From the NCBI RefSeq assembly GCF_000003815.2, contig NC_049994.1, positions 10,119,244-10,183,243 on the forward strand: a stretch of 64,000 nt of DNA, read 5' to 3'. The position numbers were made by a program, and so were the translations under genes. This DNA comes from Branchiostoma floridae (Eukaryota > Chordata > Leptocardii > Amphioxiformes > Branchiostomatidae). Positions 12,501-23,789 of the stretch are shown one piece after another. The notes beneath the pieces are model-generated. The model was not told where the DNA came from. It saw only the letters and a list, made by a program, of their open reading frames with translations, and searched no databases. Every line of letters starts with the position of its first letter. Within the stretch, counting starts at the first letter, position 1.

Positions 12501-13017
12501 TTACGTAGATTTAGTACCCTATTCTGTATCGTATGTACACTCGTCCACTTGAAATTTGTATATTAGAATTTAGTTTACCACCGCGTACTAGTACTTAGAC
12601 CGCATTCATCCATTTCATGTATTTAGTCTTTCTTCTCTTGCAATTAGCCCCATGGGCATGAATTTGCAATAAAACATTTCCATTGATATAAATTCGGTAC
12701 ATGTATGATACCGTTGACTTTGAAAAGTGGATTCTTTTTAGATTACAGCTATGGACGTCCATCATCAAGTACAGGTTACTAAGAAGTTACGAAAATAGCT
12801 GTGACAGCTTGTTGCACCTCAGGTTTTTGTACATGTTGGATCGCAGGGGAAGCCCGTGCTCGTCCGTCCCCGTCCGTTCCGTGTACACAAAGGTCCCGCC
12901 CACCGCCGCTGTCTGCTCGTACACGGTCGGCACGTAGCGGTCAGGTTCGGCCGACAGGTAGCGCGCCGCGCACAGGCCGGCCGGGCCCGCGCCGATTACA
13001 GCAACACGGAGTGCCAT
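9590..13017 (-). CDS. FMO gene C: flavin-containing monooxygenase, complete
   Basis: Four coding exons on the minus strand: 12818-13017, 11667-11805, 10946-11082 and 9590-10433, with GT..AG introns. They join to 1320 nt, or 439 aa. Function as for the FMO family: FAD- and NADPH-dependent oxygenation of small molecules. Exon 1 has GAGPAG at residues 9-14. The usual GGxW motif reads GGTF here (Phe where A and B have Trp). The FMO signature is intact (FQGRTMHSHDF), the second nucleotide-binding motif is GASTSG, and CTGY is present. Exon 3 has HVHG where gene B has HG, which accounts for the two extra residues. Exon 2 ends in HNHIK, unlike HKYIQ in A and B. It is the most diverged and the 5'-most of the triplet. 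The ATG has A at -3 and G at +4. Intron 1 holds a SINE; intron 3 holds two short repeats. Substrate unknown. Confidence 0.92.
10511..10650. mobile_element. Short dispersed repeat in intron 3 of FMO gene C
   Basis: The first 58 bases (10513-10570) recur at the right end of the window (63946-64000) with few differences, including CAGTTACTCAAGCAACT versus TAGTTACTCAAGCAACT. Inside is a small inverted repeat, GGTCAGACATTTCAG against CTGAAACGTCTGACC. Probably a dispersed miniature element or a retroelement end. Confidence 0.55.
10733..10867. mobile_element. Small foldback element in intron 3 of FMO gene C
   Basis: The ends are inverted copies: GCTCTTTGGGGCCTTTTTCG at the left and CGAAAAAGGCCCCAGAGAGC at the right, with further pairing inward. 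It is about 135 bp, non-coding, and absent from the matching intron of genes A and B. Confidence 0.6.
12040..12275 (-). mobile_element. tRNA-derived SINE in intron 1 of FMO gene C
   Basis: Read on the minus strand, the head has a tRNA-like A box, TGGCCGAGTGGGCG (complement of 12242-12255), and a B box, GTTCGATCC (complement of 12207-12215), spaced as in a class II (Ser/Leu-like) tRNA promoter. A non-tRNA body follows, ending near GGCCCAGGGCTACTGAAACG. The order head, body, tail is that of a SINE. The exact family name is not certain. Confidence 0.7.
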
Positions 13018-16000
13018 TTTTGGTGACGACGTTTGCTCAGTGACACCATTGATAATTGGCTGACATTTGTCCTGATATGAACTCTTGAGCAGAGCACACC
13101 TTATGGTGTGTCGTTGTCAAAAGTAGTCCCGTCCAAAAAGTAAAAAAGTTGAATTTTGAATCAGAGTTACAAAACATGCCGTTTCAGCAAAGCGACTTAA
13201 TGTACAGTAAAACGTCAAGAAGATAAAGCTTAAGGTTTTGTAGAAGAGAAGAAATCAGTGGTCGCAGGTCGCGTCGGAGGTCTACAGTACATTGTTTGAA
13301 GTGCTGCGGTCTACTGTTAGTGTAATTATGGTATTTTTCCACTTATTCGTTCTCAACCCGTCGGACAGGACAGCATAGCCATAGGTCTCTAACATTCTAA
13401 AAACGCCCTTCAACCTAACGAAAACGTTATTTGTAAATAATCACCTCACTGCGTACTTTTCTCCACCACTGGCCATACCACCCTTGTTGTTTTGACGCAA
13501 TATCAGCAATTTTAGCTCAAGACGGAACACTTTATCTTCTGTGGACCTTAATTTGTACCAATGGACACCTTTTATACTATGGGTTTTCGTAACTACGTTT
13601 TTAAAAACAACATCTCACGCAAGTTGTCTACCCAGAATTCAAACCAAACCCGCCTTATATGAATGAGCTACGTCCCCCCCCCCCCTGAAAACGATGTAGG
13701 ATTTCTAACTAGGCAATCCTCTTAGCTATGTCAATCATGTTGCTTAAAATGGTTTTAATTCCCCTTGTACGAGTTGCTCTCCGATAAGGCTGCCAAGAGT
13801 CTATGGCCTTTCATCTAGTACGTACTTGTGCAGCCATTCGATGTCCCTAACCACACATCTTTCTCTGATGTCCATCATAGAGCTTACTTACCTTGAGGCC
13901 TGCCCTGTTTCTGGCCATGTCCTGCCGAGAATAAACACTCATTCTGCGGATATCTAGCGTTTGAGTCACTTCTTCCGTAATAAGCCATCACCCTATTAAA
14001 GTAGAAGTAGTCCACTGTGTTCTGCTGCTGCTGCGGTGGTCTGGGCACCCTGCAACTGCAACCAGTCTTTCTTCAACTCTCTCCACTTTGTCCGGTTCGT
14101 CGCGATTTCCTTAGCTCCCGTAGTTTTCACCCGGGTACCGTAAGACTCCCTAAGTACCTTTTCTGTAAGGAACGCGTCCTGTGAGCAGACTTTAAATATC
14201 CTGCCCAATTAATGTCTCATCTAGTCGATTGATTGACGTTCTCGTAGATATGTTGTACTGTGTCGTCTGCGGACGTAAAATCCTGGTCAAGAAACTCTTT
14301 GAAAGTCGTATCTTCCAAGAAGCCACGATCCTCTTGTGTGTGTGATGGACTTCTTGACTCCCTAGATATTACAAGGACGTGGAAACTCACTACGCCAAGC
14401 TGGAGGTTCAGAAAGAGAAGGAGTCTTTAATTGACTTGCGCATGCGTATTAGACCAGCAGTGTGCATACAGCCCTTGCCACACAACACAAAAATCCGTCG
14501 GATGACGAGTTTTGTACCCTCATTGTTATTAGTTAGCTCATTGTTGTCTTAATCATCGCGCCCGGTGTTATCCCCAGCGATTTTTGTAAGGATGGGGCGA
14601 CGTTCGCAGGTCACAAAGCCGAATTAATATGATAGACATATAGATATATAATTTAACAGGGTGGAATTTCATGGGCAAAATCTGCGCAATCCTTTGTCGA
14701 TTTTACATACATACATTCGGTTGACCTTAAGATTCGGGTGGTCTTAAAAACCGGGTGACCTTAGATTCGGGTGACCTTTCAACAATCCGACGACAGTGGG
14801 GTGCTTCAGTGGCTATCGGAATTTTTGTCTTGGGCATAACATGCTCAGAAAGGTGTATTTTCTGCTTGTAGGGGTTGTCGCAGAATGTGTATTGTTCAAT
14901 TCTGGCCCGAATTTGTGACTTTTGCCATGTTTCGTCCTATGATTGACCTGAGATGACCCTGTTTTCGCCTTTGTTGGACTGACCCATATTGGAACAAGGG
15001 GTGAATCCTTTGTGACGTGGCATTTCAATCTTTAGGCCCTAGAATATCGGAGGTGACCTCATGCTTTTTCGTATTGAAATAAACCTTACCAATCTATCGC
15101 TTTATATTGGGGTAAAACGTAAGGTTTGAAGAAATAGGTGGATTTGTTTTGAAGTAGTTTTTTTTCATTTTTGAATGTTGATATTGTCGAAACTGGGATC
15201 TTTTAAAATAAAATCAAAATGAAACGAAAAAGCAAAAATAGCGCGTTCAATCAGCAAAATGTATAACCTGATTGGATAAACTCGCCAGGTATCACCAATT
15301 CACGACCGCCAGATTTTATTGATACATGTAGTATCCCCGAGTGATTAGTGTAATTCCCTGCTATACCGCCTGGAGGCGTCAATGCGCCACCAGAAATTAT
15401 CTCACGACATATTTACATCACACTGTACTATCAAGTCATGCTCAGGACTTGCGCAATATTGTCCAGCATGCGCATTCTGGCCAATGTTCAAGTAATTCAT
15501 GGAGCAGGTTGTGATGTCACAGCGTCTCCTTGCGAGAATTTGCTGCATTGCATGGCATTGGTGTGTCGTCACTGATGATAGAATCGCGATGCGTTAACAT
15601 TTTCGCAATATACTATATAGTATCGTCTCCTGAAAACAACAATCCCAATGCAAGACTGATCTGTGATCAACACATTCATGAAGTTTATCTAACAATTTTT
15701 GACCCTGGGCGGCGTTGGGGTCGCTTAAGTACCCCGATACCTGTATGCCATGCGCCAGTCTCATCTAGTACATTATTGTTGATATAGATCATACATTTGT
15801 ATAATATACCTTTATTGCTCTCCAAATAATCTCTTTTTCTCTATTGTGGTCACTGTTGCTTGCCTTGGAATGAAACAGCAGCGTCCCGAATATTTGCTCT
15901 CGTGGTTGTCCATATTCCTGTTCAAACGCTAAATTCTCCTACGTGCGTCACGTGTTTGCATCACGCACGAAGTTGCCTCCCCTGCCCTTCAACGGCCGTC

Positions 16001-16254
16001 TCTCTCTCTCTCTCTTCCTTATAATCTCTCTCTCTCTGTGTCTCACTATATATGCATATATACTATATATACATATTTGCTCAGTTATGGCGAAAACGGC
16101 ACAAACAACAGAACGAAGAAAGAAGAAAGCTTGTCCAAATAAGCTTTTCGCAACCTTTGCAAATTAGTTGTATTTTCCCTCATCTTGCCAACGAAAGTGT
16201 GTATTCTCTTCAAACGAAATAATTGCGGATACTCCCTAAAGATATGGTACGTTG
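13018..16254. other. Gene-free stretch upstream of FMO gene C
   Basis: The first 300 bases keep similarity to the regions before genes A and B, so they probably hold the gene C promoter. Beyond that I see a C-tract (13673-13685), a minus-strand open piece at 13996-14208 with NRTKWRELKKDW, which could be the tail of an old retroelement, and CT/AT-rich simple sequence near 16000-16075. No gene is supported. Confidence 0.5.
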
Positions 16255-16440
16255 GTGGCATAGCAGGGTCCGAAATTGTACTTGGTGTTACCATTTACTT
16301 TATAATGGAAATACCATGCAAACGTGCAAGTATGACTAAAAAGACAATGAAACACTTAAGTGTAAAAAAGATTCGTTTCTTCGTTTCGTTTTTTAGCTCT
16401 GTCTAATAGCTCGAACGTAGCGACGCCTATTCAGTGAGAC
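16255..16440 (-). mobile_element. Miniature element of the shared-core family (reverse copy)
   Basis: The complement contains the family core: GAAACGAATCTTTTTTACAC, then GTCTTTTTAGTCATACTTGC, GCATGGTATTTCCATTATAA and a weak terminal AATTT. Termini are decayed. Non-coding. Confidence 0.5.
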
Positions 16441-17091
16441 ATCAGAATAAGACCTTTATTGCGTGGCAATTGTAACAGGTACAATGTATGGGAATCTGTC
16501 CCGCTGGTGCCGTATTCTCCCTGTTCCACACGAGAAAAAATATCCCTCCCTGTTTGCGATAATGTCCAATGCCACCCAAAAAGCTAGACGCTCGTTAAAC
16601 TCGGATAAGCATAGCATCAGACGAAAACATGCAGACCTAATTTGCTTCATTGAAACTTTAAAAACAGAAACCCTCTCGGAGACGCCTCGGGTCAGACGAG
16701 GGCTATCAAATGACACAAATGAAACTAAACAAAATTTTACGAGGAGGTGCAAGCTCGGAACGAACTGGCGCCATCGCCAGACAAAAAAGAATTCCGATGA
16801 AAATTTTCCAAAGGAAGAAAAACAATTTCAATCTAATCCTGTTGATGATAAAAGGAAACAATCCAGCTGAAAAACATTTGAAGAAATGCTGACTAAATTG
16901 TTTTATAGATCTACAGATAAGCGTCATTCCACACATAATTTTGTAACTGAAACTCTTTTCAAATTTTGCTTAAAATGTTGATTATGTATTATCTTGAAAA
17001 CCCTACAGGAAGAAAAAATTGATATGGCAAATTCAAATTACAAAAATGGCGATGTTTCTATCTACTCCTGAAATATAGGCTTTTTCGTTTA

Positions 17092-17311
17092 CACCCCACT
17101 CTAGTCGGGCGTCGATTTGTTAAAAGAATTGTCAAGCGAGCGCCCAACGGATTTCATAGCTTTTAAAATATGTTTTTTTTTTGTGTTCTGTTGTATTTTC
17201 AGTCATACTTTTGATTCTATTTCTGTCAAAATTATCTTTCAGTTATGATATCAAGGGTTATACAAATCCAATCTTAGTCGGAGTCCGACCGCCGCATAGT
17301 GGAATAGGGGC
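17092..17311 (+). mobile_element. Miniature element of the shared-core family
   Basis: It starts CACCCCACTCTAGTCGGGCG, has the core TTTTCAGTCATACTTTTGA and GGTTATACAAATCCAAT, and ends GACCGCCGCATAGTGGAATA. The ends are imperfect inverted repeats (CCCACT..GTCGG against CCG..AGTGGAA). Confidence 0.6.
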
Positions 17312-18587
17312 AGCTACACACATTGAGGCTGTTTTTCGTTTTTCTGTGCGTCGCGCCCCCTATCGGACAACGACAACGTGCAGTTCGGTTCATAACTGCT
17401 ATAACTTCCACAGAACCCGCGACAAAATTTTCTTAATAAAATGATACCGAATAATCCTAGATAAAAAGGGAAGGACAGAAATTAAGGAAGGAAAACTATG
17501 TCCAGGAAAGGTTTTTTTTTCATCGTTTTGTTTTTATCAGAGCAAGCAGGAAGATACAAAATTGTGCGCCTAAACCTCGATCACAAAGCCTTACAGATAA
17601 CAGTACTATAGTATACCGTATACCATATATACGTAATGACAGTATAATGTCGCAAAATTTTACCATATGTAAAGCAAATAACATAGGGGTTCTGAACTAC
17701 AATATTGTATCTTTCTCTTGATTCCTTGAGTTTATTTCGTTAGAATATTAAAGGTGAGTTCCAGGGGAACAGCAGTTGTGTGTGGAAATTATCTACAGAA
17801 GACTTAAGTCGGAACGAAATTATAAAAATGAGAAGAGATAGAATAATGGTGTTTTTAATAGGACAAATAAATGTTTCAGATCGTTCGATGGGTAGTGTTA
17901 TATTTTTAGCAAAAAGACAGAAAAGCTCAAAATTCGTTGCATGCGGAATCACTTATATATCCCACATGCACCTATACAAAATGGCGTACTCCACTGACCT
18001 TAACATCGATAAACAACCAAAAATATCATTTCCGATTGCTTCTGCGTGACCTGTTAACGGCAAAAATAGGACTACTTAAAGCGTAATCATTTGAAATACG
18101 GAATTGAAGATGTTTCGTTTGATTCCGCGAAATTTTGTAGCTTTTGTTTGATACAGTTGTGTGATGTCCTTTAGTTCGCACTCAGTTTTAGCTTGCATTT
18201 CGTACAAAACCCAATCTTGCTGGTATTTCAGACATGAACTATTGTCCATACCGGTACGGTATGCGTCTATCTAAATATTGTATTATTTCATTCCAGTGAA
18301 TAGATAATTTCTATGATGTTATAGTTTCAAAGCACACGGTTACGATTAGCGCATTTTAATCAAACTCGTACCAAGGCCTGTACAGAACCAACCACCCGAT
18401 ATATTTCGTCCATTATTTCGTTACCCGTCATCACAATATGGAAGAAAAGATATAACTATGAATCAAATTTGTATTTTCAAAATGTTTTGATTGATCATAG
18501 TATCTAGTTTTTAACAGTGGTTGTTTTTTCGTTGATCTTGAAAACACTTTTCAAGTGAACATAACGGTACCATGGAATGCATCTGTG

Positions 18588-18801
18588 TTGGTACGAGTAG
18601 TTATGAAAGTACAATGTTAAACTTTCTTCCAACACAAAAGTACACACGGATCAAATTTTCAACCACCACTGTCGCTTTCTTCGGCATCAATACTGATGAT
18701 GCTCAGAAAAAAGCAGCAGTGGTGGTTGAAAATTTGATCCGTGTGTACTTTTGTGTTGGAAGAAAGTTTAGCATATTGTACTACAACATAACGGTACCAT
18801 G
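18588..18801. mobile_element. Foldback element with 53-bp perfect inverted repeats
   Basis: Bases 18619-18671 and 18717-18769 are exact reverse complements around a 45-nt centre, and weaker pairing continues outward to TGGTAC on each side. The string CATAACGGTACCATGG occurs at both outer edges (about 18560-18575 and 18786-18802) in direct orientation. Perfect arms suggest a recent insertion or active conversion. Open frames here are by-products of the symmetry. Confidence 0.8.
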
Positions 18802-19562
18802 GGCAATTTTGTTCAATCCGTTCTATTACAGAACTCCAATCCTTCCTGTTATGTATCATACTTCAAACCATCCCTAATTACATTTCATAACGTTAGCATT
18901 GATATGATGCTGAGGTTTTTATTGATGCACATAATGTTGGACTAATATCTCTGACGCCAAATTGAAATACTGACACTCGTTTGTCAATATACTTCTTCAC
19001 GCGTACGTCAACTAAAAGCAATGTGTGTCTAGTAATTATAAGCGTCCAAAACGAATTCTTACTTACAAACCATTGCCGTAGAAGACTGAACAATATGATA
19101 TTAAAATCAAGAAACCCACATATCATCGAAGACGGTTGTAAAGTCGTCTTCCACTGTCTCAAAAGAAGAGGTTGCTCTATAGCTAGATTTTGGTATCTTA
19201 CTTTACCTTAGTCATCTGTTTCTATATTTTAATGTACTTATTATCATTACGCTGTGCGACATGTTATTAGCCTCGGGCGTCCATTTGCAAATAATCGATT
19301 ATTCGATTATTAATAATGATAATGTAATCTTACTTCACCATGTCACTTTACCTGACTGCATCATAAGTATGATGACACATTTTGCGTTTTAGTCTGCCCG
19401 CTATTTCGTTAACTGTCATCAAAATATGGAAGAAAAGACAGCCATACGAATTCAAGTCCAAGAATTTTGGTGTTTTTGATATATAGTACTTGGCTGTAAT
19501 TGATATTTCGATGATATTTAACATCCAAATTTTACGTCAGAAATCCGTTCAGAGTGATAATG

Positions 19563-19790
19563 ATGCCCCCTTTGCAATAGGACGGCGCTCTCACCACGCT
19601 CTCTGTGACCTAGAAATCGAAAAATTGCTCAACGAATTGTATAGAAACAAAACGAATCTTTTAACGCTTCGTGTGTTGTGCTGTCTTCCAGCCAGACTTT
19701 TACATTTTAGCTCCAAAGAGAACAAGATTTTCCTTATTTTTTTTCTATTCTCATGCCGTTTCATCCCAATATGGAATTTTAATATGGAAA
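19563..19790 (+). mobile_element. Miniature element of the shared-core family, 3' truncated
   Basis: It has the head GGACGGCGCTCTCACCACGC and GTGACCTAGAAATC, then GCTCAACGAATTGTATAGAA, GAATCTTTTAACGC and AGACTTTTACATTTT, after which similarity is lost. Confidence 0.6.
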
Positions 19791-20001
19791 ATTAGGAAGC
19801 AAAAAAACAAAACAATAACAGCAACTAGCAATTTGAAAGACTAGAGAAAGTTTTCACTGTATCAAGGTAACTCCAAAGGACTAAAATCATTTTTATTTAC
19901 ATATAAATATCGGAATAGAATTGATACTATTCTTGGTAACGTTTCATTTTTCTACCGATCTTCTACATGTTCTGTATGTAGTAAATTAATTGGCAACCAT
20001 A

Positions 20002-20490
20002 CCCCTTTTCCACTAGGACGGCGCTCTCGCCGCGCTCTCTCTGCGACCTAAAATTTTACAGATCGCTCAACGAATTGTATAGAAAAGAAACGAAATATTT
20101 TACACTCTGTATTTGTGATCCTCTCAGTTACACTTTATATGCTGTATAATATGACCGGGATGAAATCAAAGGTTGCACATATCCTATTTAGATCGCAGTG
20201 AGAGCGCATCGCGCTCGCCGGCGACCTCTCTGCGACCTCTTTGCGCCCGCGCTGCGAACGAGCGATTTGACAGAGCGCTCGACGAGTATCGCAGATACAA
20301 AACGAATCTCTTTACACTGTGTCTTTCTTGCCTTTCAGTCATACTTTTACATTTTGCATCATATTTCAATGATAAAGTCTGAAATAGCTAGGGATATATT
20401 GAATATATTGGTTTATAACCAACAGTTACACAAATACAGTTTAGGTCGCAGAGAGGTCGCGGCCCGAACGCCGTCAGGTGGAATGAGGGG
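20002..20490 (+). mobile_element. Two adjoining miniature elements of the shared-core family
   Basis: Unit 1 (20002-20220) runs from CCCCTTTTCCACTAGGACGG to ATCGCAGTGAGAGCGCATCG. Unit 2 (about 20221-20490) repeats the same order: GCGACC blocks, GAGCGATTTGACAGAGCG, GTCATACTTTTACATTTTGC, GTTACACAAATACAGTTTAG, GTCGCAGAGAGGTCGC, ending GTGGAATGAGGGG. Heads and tails are imperfect inverted repeats of GGTCGCAGCGAGAGCG type. Confidence 0.7.
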
Positions 20491-23400
20491 TTTTAAGTGA
20501 GCATCTCTTTTTGGCTCTGGGCAATCATTAAAAAAACGCTATATCTTTTTTATTCTAAGTTGCGTTTCTGGATACAAGTTTTGCAGGGCTTTAAAACTAA
20601 CCTAGGACCTAAAATCAAAGAAAATTGCCGTCTGTAGTCTTAAGTCTTCAATTCTGTCCATTTCTTTTTGGCATCAGCAAATTATTCATCGCACGTTTTC
20701 CGAAAAATCGATAGATTCATATTCATGGTATATTGAGAGACATCTGCTGTAATCTTCATCTCATTTTTTCATGGCTGTCTTTGAAATTGTCCGTTGAAAC
20801 GTGTCAACGAACGCCGCATACAAAGGAATGCTACATGTTGACAATGGAACGCACTGTGGGAAGATATATCATTATAGTATCAGGGCGAAAGGTGGTATCT
20901 GCCACAAACGTTAACTATACAATATCATAGAAACGAATTCTTTTCAAACAGGGCAACAAACAGAGTATGTCTGCCCTGGTGAAATAAAATGAAATGAATG
21001 ATATCTCAATGTTACTGAACATATTGTTTAAAAGAAGTTTGACTGAAAATAGCAGAAATCAAAATGAGGCACCCATCAGTAGGTAGATGGACTAATAGAT
21101 GATACGGCTTTCCACTGGAGTATAAATATACAGAAAATTCGTTTTAATTAATGCATGAAACGCAGTGACAAACATAAAAAAAAAAATCAAATAAAAATCT
21201 TAAATGACATTGAAAATGCATGTACTGCGAAAACATAACTATATGTAGTTATTTCATAGTCAGCACATATGCAACTTCTGGCCATATATTTGCATTGAAT
21301 GACCGCATAGGCATGATGATAGAATTAAGTGAAGAAGATTAAGAGCACGATGATTTGTAAGATATAGAACTGAAGGCATGTCTTAAATATCTTAATGTCA
21401 GAAACCGGTATGAAAATCCTGAAGAAAGTGCGGAGGAAGTTCCAAGTTGATACGGACATTGTGAATTTTAGCGAATTTGTGCCCCATTTTCATCAAGGAT
21501 TACACAGTTTGGTGTGTATCCATATAAGATATTTTCCCTATCTGTACAGGTTGCTGAAATCGAACTTTTAACGAATTCTGACCAAATATTCTCAACAAGG
21601 TTATTCAATAGCATAGAACAACCTTACACACGTGGTTTATCTAGGTGTGGACTGAAAAAAATGCAATGTTAATTAAGGAAAGATACGTCGATTTCGGTTT
21701 TTAGAATAACTGGACATCTAAACTTGTGTGCGTCCAAAAGTGCAGGTCGTTCTCATTTTATCTGAACTCTAATGATTTTAGATCGGTTCATGTCTTTCGC
21801 ATTTCAGCAGTTGAAATAGATGTTTTCATTCGTCGTTAATCATCTACCTACAATTCTTGATGGCATTAAAAAAACTTACTTGAAACTCCGTTTTAACGAC
21901 ATCTATGGGTATTGTGGCTTGGGTGAGAATTTTTCCCGACCTACTCACATCAGTAGCCCTGGCATACGTACTAACCCACGAATGTACGATCACAGCAAAG
22001 GGGATATCATTATTTTTAAATGAAATAAGTAAGTTTTCTAATGATATAAAATGGCATACTGTTTATACATGATCAATAGACAGTTCGTTTAACAAAATCA
22101 TGTACATGTTTTCGAACTTTAGGTGAAAAGTATACATACCAAGGAAGAAAGCGGCAGAGTATACTCTTTACCACAGAAGTATTTGTACAAGGATTTTCGA
22201 AGACCATGTCAGAAAATCATCATTGACTTTCTGAACTGATTGCGCTTAAAATTATCACACAGATGATTCCAATCTAACTTAATCTTTCTAATTAACTCCA
22301 GCTTCTACTTCTCCTCTTTGACCACATCGCAGATCCGTTTTGGATGTACAAGAAAAAGACGATGTTAACCTTAATATTGAAATACAACATTTCTATATCG
22401 ACTAGACATAAGATATTGGAAATATAGAAGTTGGATAGCAAAAAAACAATAACAACATACTGTATTTTTATGAAAAAAGTTTATTAAAACTGATTTCATT
22501 CATTACTCTACATAGCAAGTGAGGAGAAATACCTAACTGGATACAGAAAACTGTACTTTTGAAATTCATGATTGCTATTTCTTTATTTGCTTACCCTTTA
22601 TACAATTCTTAACCTAATGGTAACAAAAGGTAGAACAATATTGAATAGGAGCAGACTATTTCGTTTGTGTAACATTTTGTACTATTCCTGGTTAAATATG
22701 TCTCTTTGTTCTGGTAAATTTATTTGTATAATATGTACTGTTATTCACTAAGGTTGTGTCTGTTCTTATAATTTCACCTTCTTTGTCTATAATATCATTT
22801 TTGATACTTCAAATGACAAAATAACATACATATATAAAATATATGATATGATAAATTTGAAGATTTCCCGAAGTGAGCGATTCTACAAAAGCAGTGAAAT
22901 TTCAACATACTAGACTAAATATACTGTGGTGCTTGGGGACGTGTGGAAAAATAACAGCGTTTTCTCATTCCGGCGTCAAAAATAATCGCCTTAGATTATG
23001 TGTATCATCATTTCAGTGCTAATACTATTCATTAATGATGAAGGTTTTAATGATTTGAAGTATGTCGCGATCAGAGGAAAGAATTTTGTAACAGACGGAG
23101 TTCACCGGCATGTCACATTTGCTTGTACGAGCGTAGTACCGTTACGTTCAATGGGAATCGTACTTGCAGAGAGAACTAGACTGTAACAAATAAACGAAAA
23201 CTCAGACATAATCAAGTACTAGATACTATGATGAACAAAGATATGTTAGATATAGGAATTTCAGTCATAGAGGCTCTTTTTCTTGTATATTGTGTTGATA
23301 ATTAACGAAATAATGGACAAGACGTTCACGTCGATTTGTTTCTGTATTATCTTGATGCTTGCAGCGTAGTAGTTGTTGTACTTTTAGAAATCACTTCGTT

Positions 23401-23789
23401 TTTTAAGATAGTGTGATTTAATATATAAATGCGCAAGAATTCAGGAAAAGTACAAATGTCTATAAGACCTATATAGAATACATTGTTAAAATGCTTTATA
23501 TTTTGTAAGAAATACAAAAAAAAAACAAAACACACACACACACACACAAAAAACACTGTGCATTGGTACCTGCCATCACATATATAAAAAATATAACGGT
23601 GCAACTTCACGTACCTACCAAAACTCTGACAAGGTTTGACAAGGTCTATTTCTCTGTGCATAACGGGGTACTTTTCGTAAAGTGGAATACTCTACGTGGC
23701 TATATATGCTTTGAATAGTAAAAAATACGTAGCTAATAACATGTTCAAAATATTCAACAATCGACTTTTTCTCGGTTTAAAATGGACAG
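20491..23789. other. Gene-free AT-rich stretch
   Basis: No open frame resembles a known protein. A short CA tract lies at about 23531-23547. I see no further clear repeat. Confidence 0.5.

Noticed and set aside
13996-14208. Minus-strand piece with NRTKWRELKKDW
   Set aside because: Might be the tail of a retroelement protein, but too short to assign.
16463-16870. Open frames on both strands of the same segment
   Set aside because: Overlapping frames on both strands without a family match. Probably chance or part of an old repeat.
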